The notes under the pieces are model-generated. The model saw only the letters and a list, made by a program, of their open reading frames with translations. It was not told the origin of the DNA and did not search any database. A stretch of DNA of 64,000 nt from Bacteroides xylanisolvens XB1A (lineage in GTDB: Bacteria; Bacteroidota; Bacteroidia; Bacteroidales; Bacteroidaceae), in assembly GCF_000210075.1 (NCBI RefSeq), contig NC_021017.1:1210691-1274690 (forward strand), written 5' to 3'. Positions 9,944-19,108 of the stretch are shown piece after piece. A program made the position numbers and the translations under genes. The first letter of the stretch is position 1; each line of letters starts with the position of its first letter.

Positions 9944-10504
9944 TTAGACGGTCATAATTTCTTTATCCTTTTCAGCCAGCATATCATCGATTTGTTTGAT
10001 ATACTTATCATGGATTTTTTGCAGTTTGGCTTCCGCATTCTTCTGCTCGTCTTCTGCCAATCCGTCTTTTACGGCCTTTTTCAGTGCGTCGATGCCGTCA
10101 CGACGCGCGTTGCGTACGCTTACTTTAGCCGTTTCGCCTTCTCCTTTACACTGTTTTGCCAGTTGTTTACGGCGTTCTTCCGTCAGGGGAGGGATGCCGA
10201 TACGGATCATTTCTCCATTGTTTTCGGGCATGATACCGAGGTCAGAGTCGATAATTGCTTTTTCGATGACACGGAACATGCTTTTATCCCAAGGCTTGAT
10301 CACGATACTGCGGGCGTCCGGAGTAGTAATTGCTGCTACATTGCTGATAGGTACCATACTTCCGTAAGAATCTACGCGGATACCATCTAATAAGCGTGCA
10401 CTCGCTTTTCCGGCGCGGATATGTGCCAGTGCTTCTTCCAGATACATGATGGCCATATCCATCTTTTCTTGTGCATTGTCAAGGCAAGTCTTTACGTCTA
10501 CCAT
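9944..10504 (-). CDS. frr: Ribosome recycling factor
   Basis: The 186-residue protein matches ribosome recycling factor over its full length. With EF-G it splits post-termination ribosomes. The three-helix bundle (about 1-30 and 105-186) and the inserted beta domain are both present. Family blocks include [33 protein letters not shown] and [14 protein letters not shown]. It is usually next to pyrH in bacteria, but here pyrH is about 18 kb away. A -7 box sits 41 nt upstream. Confidence 0.97.
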   Translation of the reverse strand: MVDVKTCLDNAQEKMDMAIMYLEEALAHIRAGKASARLLDGIRVDSYGSMVPISNVAAITTPDARSIVIKPWDKSMFRVIEKAIIDSDLGIMPENNGEMIRIGIPPLTEERRKQLAKQCKGEGETAKVSVRNARRDGIDALKKAVKDGLAEDEQKNAEAKLQKIHDKYIKQIDDMLAEKDKEIMTV

Positions 10505-10545
10505 ATTTTTTGAGATTTAAAATTGCATTTTGATTGATTAAGTAG

Positions 10546-10553
10546 CAAAAGTA
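10546..10553 (-). promoter_or_regulatory. Promoter -7 box for frr
   Basis: Minus-strand TACTTTTG matches TAnnTTTG, about 41 nt before the frr start codon. Confidence 0.55.
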
Positions 10554-10555
10554 TA

Positions 10556-11467
10556 TTATTTTTTGTTCATCTGCAACAGCATACCCATCTTTTTTATGAG
10601 TGACTTGCCAATGATAATCAGGGTAACGGCGGTGATAATCATTAAAATACCCATCATTAAGCGGGGAGTCAGTTTTTCGTGAAACAGGAGAACACCGAAG
10701 AATAAAGCTGTCACTGGTTCCAGAGCACCCAATATTGCCGTTGGTGTAGAGCCTATATAATGGATGGCCAGTGCGGTACAGACCAGTGATACGGCAGTTG
10801 GCAGGATGGCGAGTGATAATACATCGGCCCAGAGCCAGGCAGACGGTATTACTTGCAGTTCCGTACAGAAATTTAAACGGACGATATAAACCGATAGTCC
10901 GAACAAAATGGCATAGAAGGTAAGTTTCGTGGTCGGCAGGTTTTTCAATGTCGAACGGTTTACACCTACTATATATATAGCATAAGAGAGAGAAGACAAC
11001 AGAACAAAGATAATTCCCAAAGTCGATAGCGGTTTGTTGCCGTCTCCCTGATAAAGCAAGGCAATGCCTGAAAGTGCCAGCAGGATGGAGAAAACGGTAA
11101 TGGCGGAAATCTTTTCCTTGAAGAATATTCCCATAATGACAGCTACCATCACCGGATAAACAAACAGAATCGTTGAAGCAATTCCGGCATCCATATAATT
11201 ATAACTCATAAACAAAAGCAGTGATGAAAAAGAGAATAACAATCCCATAATGACTAAGGGCAAAACGTCTGCCTTATGAAGTGCAAAAGACTGGTGCTGC
11301 ATTTTCATCAGAATACCCAATACGATTGTCGCAAAGAAGTACCGGTAGAATAAAACGGTATCGACACTCATTCCGGCTGCATAGAGCGGAAGTGCAAAAA
11401 GAGGATTCATACCGTAGCTCGCAGCGGCAATCGCTCCATAGATAAAACCTTTGGTTTTGTTAGTCAT
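10556..11467 (-). CDS. EamA/DMT-family transporter
   Basis: The 303-residue membrane protein has ten predicted helices arranged as two EamA repeats, the plan of drug/metabolite transporters (RhaT/YdcZ-like). These usually export amino acids, nucleosides or other small metabolites; the substrate is not evident. The ATG at 11467 is preferred over an upstream in-frame start because the -7 box lies at 11492-11499, so an earlier start would be outside the transcript, and because MTNKTKGFIYGAIAA is a natural N-terminus for the first helix. The gene is a single unit, divergent from the PUL regulator. Confidence 0.88.
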   Translation of the reverse strand: MTNKTKGFIYGAIAAASYGMNPLFALPLYAAGMSVDTVLFYRYFFATIVLGILMKMQHQSFALHKADVLPLVIMGLLFSFSSLLLFMSYNYMDAGIASTILFVYPVMVAVIMGIFFKEKISAITVFSILLALSGIALLYQGDGNKPLSTLGIIFVLLSSLSYAIYIVGVNRSTLKNLPTTKLTFYAILFGLSVYIVRLNFCTELQVIPSAWLWADVLSLAILPTAVSLVCTALAIHYIGSTPTAILGALEPVTALFFGVLLFHEKLTPRLMMGILMIITAVTLIIIGKSLIKKMGMLLQMNKK

Positions 11468-11491
11468 TGTTTTGCTTTTTTTAATGGCGTG

Positions 11492-11499
11492 CAAAAGTA
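11492..11499 (-). promoter_or_regulatory. Promoter -7 box for the EamA gene
   Basis: Minus-strand TACTTTTG matches TAnnTTTG, 24 nt upstream of the chosen ATG. It decides the start codon in favour of 11467. Confidence 0.6.
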
Positions 11500-11587
11500 C
11501 GCAGTTCACCAATGATAAACAAGTGTTTAGGCGGTTGATAGTATAATTTAATCTTTCGTATGCTAAAAACTATTTCTTGGTAAAGAG

Positions 11588-11757
11588 ATAACTAATCTTG
11601 TTTATGCATAAAATTAATCGTCTGACTATAGTCGAACTTGCGTCTGACTACTGTTAAACTTACGTCTGACTATAGTTGAACTTTCGTCTGACTATAGTCA
11701 GACGAAAAAGAATTAACCGTCAGATGATTAATTTTATTCGGTAGGGAGATTAGTTAT
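11588..11757. repeat. 22-bp tandem repeat array inside a long inverted repeat (array A)
   Basis: Four units with a 22-bp period start at 11619, 11641, 11663 and 11685, each beginning CGTCTGACTA. The last is a perfect 20-bp dyad, CGTCTGACTATAGTCAGACG (11685-11704). The array is enclosed by two nested inverted arms: TAAAATTAATCGTCTGAC (11609-11626) against GTCAGATGATTAATTTTA (11719-11736, one mismatch) and ATAACTAATCT (11588-11598) against AGATTAGTTAT (11747-11757, perfect). It fills most of the 401-bp gap between the divergent EamA and PUL-regulator genes. No ORF is evident in it. Confidence 0.85.
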
Positions 11758-11868
11758 ACGCCTCCCGAGTAATAGTCTGCAGGCAATAGGCAATCAGGTT
11801 TTTGAATAAACACTTGCATATATCTTGGATTTTCCCGAATATTGCATCTGAATTATCGAAAAACACAG

Positions 11869-14800
11869 ATGGCCAAAGCTAAATTTCTTGTTGTTTATTG
11901 CCTGTTCATATCGGGACTTTGTTGCATGGCAAATGTGACGAAGGATATCAATATGCGCTTTAAGGACGTAAGGCAGGGACTTTCTCATCAAACGGTCAAT
12001 TGTTTCTATCAGGATGAATTCGGATTTTTGTGGATCGGCACTCAAGACGGGCTGAATCGATTTGACGGACGTAAGTTTGAAGTATTCAAGCCGGATAACG
12101 CTAATCCTTATTCCATCAATATCAATAATATCAGGCAGGTTTGCGGAAATAAAGCCGGATTGCTCTTTATCCGCAGTTTGCAGAGCGTGAGTCTTTATGA
12201 TATGCGTTTGAATCGTTTTAGGGTGTTGCGTGAAGGAGAAGTTGCGGGAATCTGTTATGCGCACGATGCATTATGGATAGCTACCGGAAAGGAAATCTAC
12301 CGTTATCGCAACCTCGACCAGGCGCCCGAGTTATTCTTTTCATTTCCTTCGGATGAGGAGGATGTATTGATGAACAGTCTCATGGTTCGTCAGAATCAGA
12401 CAGTGGTGGTGGGGACTTCTTCGAAAGGTGTATACTGCATCGACCAGTCTGCACATATCACCCGACGTATGGATGTGGGAGCTGTCAATTCAATAACGGA
12501 AGACAGGAACGGGAGTATCTGGATAGCTACCAGAAACAGAGGGCTCATACGGTTGGATGAAGATGGAAAACTTACTCTTTTCAAGCATAATAAGGTAGCT
12601 GAAAATACGATTAACCATAATAATGTGCGTCATGTGACGCAAGCTAATGATAGTCTCCTGTATATCGGAACCTATGCCGGTTTGCAGACTTTAAACCTGT
12701 TTACTGGAGAGTTTACAGATTATGAATATGACTTGAATGTGGAGGCGGCCGATATACGTTCCATTATTTCGATGCATTACGACACTTCGGGGACTTTATG
12801 GTTGGGGACTTTTTATCAGGGAATCCAATATTATAATGTAGCGAATGATGCTTTCCATTTTTACCGCTCGTCTACGGCTGTTGGCGGTCATTTGAATTCT
12901 TATATTATCAGTTCCATTGCCGAAGACCGTTCCGGCCGGATCTGGTTTGCAAGTGAAGGAAGCGGGTTGAACTATTATGATAAACATACCAAACGCTTTT
13001 TCCCTTTAAAAAAGGTCTATTCTCAAGAGCTTTCTTTTAAGATAGTGAAGTCTCTTTATTATGAGAAAGAGCCGGATTATCTTTGGGTAGCTTCTCTTTA
13101 TCAGGGAATCAACCGGATTAATCTGTCGACCGGACATATAGAATCTATCCCGGAAAACATCTATACTCCGGAAGGAAAAACAGTTGTTGACAGAGCCTAT
13201 AATCTGGTGAAAATGATAGAGTTTGCCGGCCACGATTCTTTATTGATAGCTGCCAAGGGAGGATTGCTTGTATTGGATAAAAAACACCTTCGACTTCATC
13301 ATTTCGAACACCCTTCGTTGGCTGCCAAACATCTGTCGCAGGTTTGGGATATGACGTTTGACAAAGACGGGGATTTATGGCTGACTACCTCTTTTGATCT
13401 GATACGAGTCAACCTCAAAGCGGGCATTGCCCATAGTTATCCTTTCTCCCAAATAGCGCAGAGTACAGCGCAGCATCACATCAACCACATTTTATGTGAT
13501 AAGAAAGGACGTATATGGCTGGGATCGACAGGCTCGGGAATTTATCTATTTGATAAGAAGACAGATTCTTTTGTGGGATACGGAGCGAAACAGGGATTGG
13601 AAAATGGATTTATAACCGGATTGGTGGAGAGCCCTTTGGATGGTTCTATCTATGTGGCAACCAATGGTGGTTTCTCTAAATTCAACCTGGCAACGACTAC
13701 ATTCGAGAACTATAACAGACAGAGTGATTTTCCCTTGAATAATGTAAATGATGGAGGGCTGTATATTGCGTCCGACCACGATATTTACGTGTGTGGTCTG
13801 GCGGGTATTGTCTCTATCGCCCAGGAAAAGCTGAACAAACAGTCTGTTGACTATGATGTGTTTGTAAAACGGGTGCTTGTGGATAATACGGAAATACAAC
13901 CGCTTGATTCGTTGGGGCTTATCAAAGAAACCGTATTGTATGAACATCGGTTAGTATTGCCGCCCAGATATTCTTCCGTCACTTTTGAGATAGCAAGTAA
14001 CACCCTGAATAATATTTCTAATATCGGTCTGGAATATAAACTTGAAGGCTTTGATAACGAATATATGAAGGCGGGCGATAATACGATGATTACCTATACC
14101 AATCTTCATCCGGGGCATTATACTTTCCATGTCCGTGGCGACCAGGTGGGCGTTCACGGTCGGGAAGCACCTTCCGTTAGTTTTGAGCTGATAGTGGAGG
14201 CTCCGGTTTATCAGCGGGCATGGTTTATTTTGTTGATGGTGCTGGCAGCTATCCTTATTGCCGGCTATATTATCCGTATGTTCTGGATACGAAAAACCTT
14301 GCGGCACTCTTTATTGGCCGAGAAACGGGAAAAAGAGTATATCGAAAGTGTGAACCAGTCCAAACTGCGTTTCTTTACCAATGTATCGCATGAATTCCGT
14401 ACTCCGTTAACGCTTATATCCAGCCAGCTCGAAATGCTCCTGATGCATAAGGACATTATTCCTGAAGTATATAATAAGATTCTGGATATTTATAAAAATT
14501 CCCGCCGGATGAATAACCTCGTGGATGAAGTCATTGATATCCGTAAGCAGGATCAGGGATACTTGAAACTAAAGATTTCTAAAGAGAATATTGTGGCGGT
14601 GATAGAGGAAATTTGTGGCTCTTTCTATAGTTATGCCCAACTGAATAAGATAGATCTCCGCTTTTCTTCCACTCTGAAAGAAGCTGATTTGTATATTGAC
14701 AAAACACAGATAGAGAAAGTATTCTATAATTTATTGTCCAACGCTTTTAAGTATACGAAGCCTGGTGACTGGATTTCTGTTGAGCTGTCAGCGGAAGGAG

Positions 14801-15903
14801 ATAATGACATTGTGATTTCAGTCAACAACCTGGGGGTAGGCATTGATAAATCCAAGATCAAACATGTATTTGAACGGTTTTGGCAGGATGATTCGGCAAC
14901 AACCACACGAACTGTCAAAGGATCGGGCATTGGATTGGCGATGGCGAAAGGAATTGTAGAGTTGCATCAGGGAACCATCGGAGTGGAAAGCGAACTGAAT
15001 GGAGTTACCTCTTTTACCGTTACTCTCCACCGGGATGCGAATATGAATATGGAAGCCTCTTCCTCCGCAGACGAGCACGTTGCCGAACATTATATAATAG
15101 AGCCTCAAGAAATCTCGGAAATGGTGAAGCCGGATAAAACGGTGAAAATACTGATTGTAGAAGATAACCCGGAAATGCGTAAAGTATTGACGCAGATTTT
15201 TGAACAGATATATGAGGTATATACGGCTGCCGACGGGCAGGAAGGATTGGAACGGGCTTCTTCGCTCCAACCGCAGATGATTGTAAGTGACATCATGATG
15301 CCTGTCATGTCCGGACTGGAAATGTGCGAGAAGTTGAAAAGTAATTTGCAGACCAGCCATATACCTGTTGTCTTGCTGACAGCCCGCAACCGGGAAGAAC
15401 ATACCTTGGAAGGCTTGCAGACAGGTGCGGATGATTATATCTCCAAACCTTTTAATATCAAGATATTGGTAGCCCGGTGCAACAATATCATCCAGACTCG
15501 TAAACTACTTCAACAACGGTTTGTTCGAAACGACGAACCTAAAGTGGAAGACCTTCCGTTTAATCCGATCGATAAAAAGATGTTGATGGATGCTACGGCG
15601 ATTGTGGAATCTTATATTGATAACCCAGACTTTGACGTAGCTACTTTTGCACGAGAAATGTGTATGAGCAGAACGTTGCTTTTCACCAAATTGAAAGCAT
15701 TGACCGGACAGACCCCGAATGACTTTATTTTATCTTTGAGACTGAAAAAAGCAACAGAAAAATTGCGGAATGACCCCAATGCCCTGATTGCTGATATAGC
15801 ATTTGATTACGGTTTTTCTAATCCAAGTTATTTTATCCGGTGTTTTAAAAATGCTTATGATATTACTCCGGCTGCTTATAGACGGAAATATGCAAACTCT
15901 TAA
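11869..15903 (+). CDS. Hybrid two-component system sensor/regulator of the PUL
   Basis: The 1344-residue protein joins all parts of a two-component system in one chain. After a signal peptide (about 1-22) come about fourteen beta-propeller repeats (Reg_prop blocks such as FGFLWIGTQDGLNRFDG) and a Y_Y_Y domain facing the periplasm, one transmembrane helix (about 784-807), a histidine kinase with phospho-acceptor H841 in SHEFRTPLTL and ATPase motif NLLSNAFKYTKPG, a receiver domain with D1141 in VSDIMMP, and a C-terminal AraC-type helix-turn-helix. Such proteins sense oligosaccharides from the target glycan and activate the adjoining susC operon. An upstream in-frame start at 11842 is TTG, and the ATG at 11869 leads straight into the signal peptide, so it is preferred. 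Confidence 0.95.
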   Translation: MAKAKFLVVYCLFISGLCCMANVTKDINMRFKDVRQGLSHQTVNCFYQDEFGFLWIGTQDGLNRFDGRKFEVFKPDNANPYSININNIRQVCGNKAGLLFIRSLQSVSLYDMRLNRFRVLREGEVAGICYAHDALWIATGKEIYRYRNLDQAPELFFSFPSDEEDVLMNSLMVRQNQTVVVGTSSKGVYCIDQSAHITRRMDVGAVNSITEDRNGSIWIATRNRGLIRLDEDGKLTLFKHNKVAENTINHNNVRHVTQANDSLLYIGTYAGLQTLNLFTGEFTDYEYDLNVEAADIRSIISMHYDTSGTLWLGTFYQGIQYYNVANDAFHFYRSSTAVGGHLNSYIISSIAEDRSGRIWFASEGSGLNYYDKHTKRFFPLKKVYSQELSFKIVKSLYYEKEPDYLWVASLYQGINRINLSTGHIESIPENIYTPEGKTVVDRAYNLVKMIEFAGHDSLLIAAKGGLLVLDKKHLRLHHFEHPSLAAKHLSQVWDMTFDKDGDLWLTTSFDLIRVNLKAGIAHSYPFSQIAQSTAQHHINHILCDKKGRIWLGSTGSGIYLFDKKTDSFVGYGAKQGLENGFITGLVESPLDGSIYVATNGGFSKFNLATTTFENYNRQSDFPLNNVNDGGLYIASDHDIYVCGLAGIVSIAQEKLNKQSVDYDVFVKRVLVDNTEIQPLDSLGLIKETVLYEHRLVLPPRYSSVTFEIASNTLNNISNIGLEYKLEGFDNEYMKAGDNTMITYTNLHPGHYTFHVRGDQVGVHGREAPSVSFELIVEAPVYQRAWFILLMVLAAILIAGYIIRMFWIRKTLRHSLLAEKREKEYIESVNQSKLRFFTNVSHEFRTPLTLISSQLEMLLMHKDIIPEVYNKILDIYKNSRRMNNLVDEVIDIRKQDQGYLKLKISKENIVAVIEEICGSFYSYAQLNKIDLRFSSTLKEADLYIDKTQIEKVFYNLLSNAFKYTKPGDWISVELSAEGDNDIVISVNNLGVGIDKSKIKHVFERFWQDDSATTTRTVKGSGIGLAMAKGIVELHQGTIGVESELNGVTSFTVTLHRDANMNMEASSSADEHVAEHYIIEPQEISEMVKPDKTVKILIVEDNPEMRKVLTQIFEQIYEVYTAADGQEGLERASSLQPQMIVSDIMMPVMSGLEMCEKLKSNLQTSHIPVVLLTARNREEHTLEGLQTGADDYISKPFNIKILVARCNNIIQTRKLLQQRFVRNDEPKVEDLPFNPIDKKMLMDATAIVESYIDNPDFDVATFAREMCMSRTLLFTKLKALTGQTPNDFILSLRLKKATEKLRNDPNALIADIAFDYGFSNPSYFIRCFKNAYDITPAAYRRKYANS

Positions 15904-16034
15904 TTTATAGCGTTTTAGGTGCTTTCTGCCTGACGAGATTTGTACTATTTGAACTTTTATACGGACGATTCTATTATTCGAAATCATTAATAATTGGGAT
16001 TTTTGCGCTGTAATCATTCAAATTATTACATAGT

Positions 16035-19000
16035 ATGAAAAACATCGTAATTAAATGGGCTGTGTTCCTGACAGCCTTTCTTATCTCTTTAGAGCTTAGT
16101 GCTCAAAATGTCAGAGTTTCTGGAGTGGTGACAGACGCACTTGGACCGATCCCCGGAGTTAATATCATGGAGGAGGGGACTACTAACGGTACAGTGACGG
16201 ATGTAAATGGAAAATATTCAATCAGTGTATCGGCTAAATCTACCCTTGTTTTTTCTTGTATAGGATATAAGGAACAAAAAATACGTGTCGGTACGAAAAC
16301 GGTACTGAATGTGAATATGGTGGAAGAGTCGAAAATGCTCGATGAATTGGTGGTTGTCGGTTATGGAGTTCAGCGTAAGAGTGATGTAGCCACTTCGGTA
16401 GCTTCGGTCAAAGCGGATGAAATGAAAACATTTCCCGCCGGCAATGTGGCTGATATGTTACGTGGACGTGCCGCAGGTGTGAATGTAACGAGTAGTTCCG
16501 GACGACCGGGATCGACTCCTTCGATTACCATTCGTGGTTCCCGTTCTATCAGTGCGGACAATGCACCTTTATATATTATAGATGGTTCTCCTTCCAGTGC
16601 AACAGAGTTCAGTACGTTGAGTGCGGATGATATTGAATCGGTTGAAATCCTGAAAGATGCTGCGTCACAGGCTATTTATGGTGCACGCGCCAGTGACGGT
16701 GTGGTACTGGTGACTACCAAACGTGGTAAAGCTGGAAAAGTGGAAGTCAACTATAATGGTTATCTGGGTATTCAATCTCTCTGGAGAAATTTCGATTTCT
16801 ACTCTCCCGAAGAATATATGCAGCTTCGTCGTGAAGCAAAGGCGCATGATAAAGGAATAATTGATGCGCGTGAGATTTCTATAGCCGAAGCGTTGGAAGA
16901 CGAGGTGATGCAGCGGGTATGGGCCAGTGGAAAGTTTATCGACTGGGAAAAAGAAATGTTCAGAAATGCAATCTATCATAATCACGACGTCAGTGTACGT
17001 GGAGGAACAGAAAAAATCAAAGTATCGGCAGGTGCCAACTACTTTGACCAACAAGGAATGGTGGTTACCGGATCGGGGTATCAGAAGTTTTCTTTAAGAC
17101 TGAATCTGGACTTTGAAATAGCTAAATGGATTAGTTTCGGTATCAATTCTTCTTATGCGATGACAAAACAAGATCGTGAGGATGGTAACTTTAATGATTT
17201 TATTACCAGTTCTCCATTGGCGGAGATATATGATGCGGATGGCAAGTATACAAAATATATCAACTCGGAAGGAAATTATAATCCTTTGTACCGTGCCGAA
17301 CATTATGGACGTGAAGTAACCCGTGATAATTACCGCCTGAACTTTTTTATGGATGTGAAACCTTTCAAGGGATTCAATTATCGTCTGAATACTTCTGTTT
17401 ATAATCAGACGTCTGAAGACGGTTCTTATAAAGATTCCCAATATCCGGGAGGCGGAGGAACGGCCGTTCTTGACGAATCGCGTACACAGAACTGGCTGGT
17501 TGAGAACATTGTGACCTATAAAGTGCCTATTCGGAACAAGAAACACCAGTTGACATTGACCGGCGTTCAGTCTGTCGACCATAATGGTTCGAAGTCTGTC
17601 GGGTACTCGGTTGAGAATCTTCCGGTGGATAAAGACTGGAACTTCATTTCTCAAGGTGAGTTTACAGGCAAGCCTCGTCGTCAGTTTAATGAAAATAACT
17701 TGGTGTCTTTCATGGCTCGGGCGCAATATTCGCTTTTAGATCGTTATTTGTTGAACGTGGCTGTCCGCCGTGACGGTTCCAGCCGTTTCGGAAAAGAAAA
17801 TAAATGGGGAACTTTCCCGTCGGCAGCTTTTGCCTGGCGTGTCAATCAGGAGAGTTTCCTAAGAGATGTGTCGTGGATTGATAACCTGAAACTGCGTGTG
17901 AGTTATGGTATTGTAGGTAATCAGAACGGTATCGGCAATTATACTACCTTGGGACTGGCTGATAATAAAGGGTATGAGTTTGGAAATGTTTTTCAAATGG
18001 GATATTTGCCGGGCAAGGAACTGTCTAATCCAAACCTGAAATGGGAACAGTCTGCAACAGCTAACTTTGGTGTTGACTTTAGTTTCTTCAATGGGCGTCT
18101 GAATGGTACGGTTGAGTATTATAATACTCATACGAAGGATTTGTTGGTGAAACGTTCCCTGAATGCGTCACTCGGATATACTACCATGCTAGATAATCTG
18201 GGAAAGACGAAATCCAGTGGTATCGATCTTTCTTTAAATGGTGACGTGGTACGTACAAAGGAGTTTACCTGGACACTCGGAACTAATTTCAGCATGTATA
18301 AGAATGAGATTATCCGTATTGACGATACTCTCGATGAGAACGGGAAACCGGCAAGTCAGGTAGCCCAGGGGTGGATTATCGGAGAACCGATCAATGTATA
18401 CTATGATTATCTGATAGATGGAATTTTTCAGTATGATGATTTTGATATCACTCGTGATGGTACGGGAAATCTGGTCTATACACTGAAAAATACCTATGAT
18501 AGTGATAATGACGGTGTGGTCGACAGTCCGATTAATTACGGTGGCGCTATTGAACCGGGAATGGTCAAGGTGCGTGATAACAACGGGGATGGAAAGATTA
18601 CAGCTGATGACAGGGTACCTATCCGTAAAGATCCGAAGTTTACACTCTCCCTTTCTTCTACATGGAACTGGAAAGGATTTGACCTGTTCATGGACTGGTA
18701 TGGAGTTTCCGGCAGAAAGATTAAGAACGGTTATTTGTACGAGTATAATTCCGGTGGTTCTTTACGTGGAAAATTGAATGGGGTGAAGGTGGATTATTGG
18801 ACTCCGTTCAATCCTTCGAACAAATTCCCACGTCCTTCTTATAGTGCGGACCCTGCATATTTGAGTGCCATTGCCATTCAGGATGCTTCTTATATCCGTT
18901 TACGCACCTTACAACTGGGATATACTTTCCCCACCCGACTATTGAAGAATACTCCGATTCATAAATTACGATTGTATGCAACTGCTACTAACTTGCTGAC

Positions 19001-19094
19001 ATTTACGGAGTTTAAATCTTATAGTCCCGAACTGACTCCAGGGTCTTATCCGGAGTCCAGACAATATGTGTTTGGTGTCAATGTTTCATTCTAA
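16035..19094 (+). CDS. SusC/RagA-family TonB-dependent transporter of the PUL
   Basis: The 1019-residue protein is an outer-membrane SusC homolog that imports glycan fragments with TonB energy. A signal peptide ending ELSAQ precedes a carboxypeptidase-D-like domain (about 27-105), the segment DELVVVGYGVQRKSDVATSV typical of the family, the plug domain (RGRAAGVNV, ITIRGSRSI) and a beta-barrel ending in FGVNVSF. There is no STN domain, so regulation is by the adjacent hybrid sensor rather than by an ECF sigma/anti-sigma pair. The 131-bp gap from the regulator gene should hold the inducible promoter; an inverted ATTATT/AATAAT pair at 15973-15994 is the only dyad noticed. SusD follows after 14 bp. 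Confidence 0.96.
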   Translation: MKNIVIKWAVFLTAFLISLELSAQNVRVSGVVTDALGPIPGVNIMEEGTTNGTVTDVNGKYSISVSAKSTLVFSCIGYKEQKIRVGTKTVLNVNMVEESKMLDELVVVGYGVQRKSDVATSVASVKADEMKTFPAGNVADMLRGRAAGVNVTSSSGRPGSTPSITIRGSRSISADNAPLYIIDGSPSSATEFSTLSADDIESVEILKDAASQAIYGARASDGVVLVTTKRGKAGKVEVNYNGYLGIQSLWRNFDFYSPEEYMQLRREAKAHDKGIIDAREISIAEALEDEVMQRVWASGKFIDWEKEMFRNAIYHNHDVSVRGGTEKIKVSAGANYFDQQGMVVTGSGYQKFSLRLNLDFEIAKWISFGINSSYAMTKQDREDGNFNDFITSSPLAEIYDADGKYTKYINSEGNYNPLYRAEHYGREVTRDNYRLNFFMDVKPFKGFNYRLNTSVYNQTSEDGSYKDSQYPGGGGTAVLDESRTQNWLVENIVTYKVPIRNKKHQLTLTGVQSVDHNGSKSVGYSVENLPVDKDWNFISQGEFTGKPRRQFNENNLVSFMARAQYSLLDRYLLNVAVRRDGSSRFGKENKWGTFPSAAFAWRVNQESFLRDVSWIDNLKLRVSYGIVGNQNGIGNYTTLGLADNKGYEFGNVFQMGYLPGKELSNPNLKWEQSATANFGVDFSFFNGRLNGTVEYYNTHTKDLLVKRSLNASLGYTTMLDNLGKTKSSGIDLSLNGDVVRTKEFTWTLGTNFSMYKNEIIRIDDTLDENGKPASQVAQGWIIGEPINVYYDYLIDGIFQYDDFDITRDGTGNLVYTLKNTYDSDNDGVVDSPINYGGAIEPGMVKVRDNNGDGKITADDRVPIRKDPKFTLSLSSTWNWKGFDLFMDWYGVSGRKIKNGYLYEYNSGGSLRGKLNGVKVDYWTPFNPSNKFPRPSYSADPAYLSAIAIQDASYIRLRTLQLGYTFPTRLLKNTPIHKLRLYATATNLLTFTEFKSYSPELTPGSYPESRQYVFGVNVSF

Positions 19095-19108
19095 AATAAA
19101 GAATCCTT

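Noticed and set aside
11619..11704. Possible CRISPR array
   Set aside because: The repeats are contiguous 22-bp units without unique spacers, and no cas genes are nearby.
11842..11868. Longer N-terminus for the hybrid sensor
   Set aside because: It would start at TTG and put nine polar residues before the signal peptide; ATG 11869 is a better start.
16665..18131. Several long minus-strand frames within the PUL susC
   Set aside because: They are shadows of a large conserved transporter gene; no independent support.
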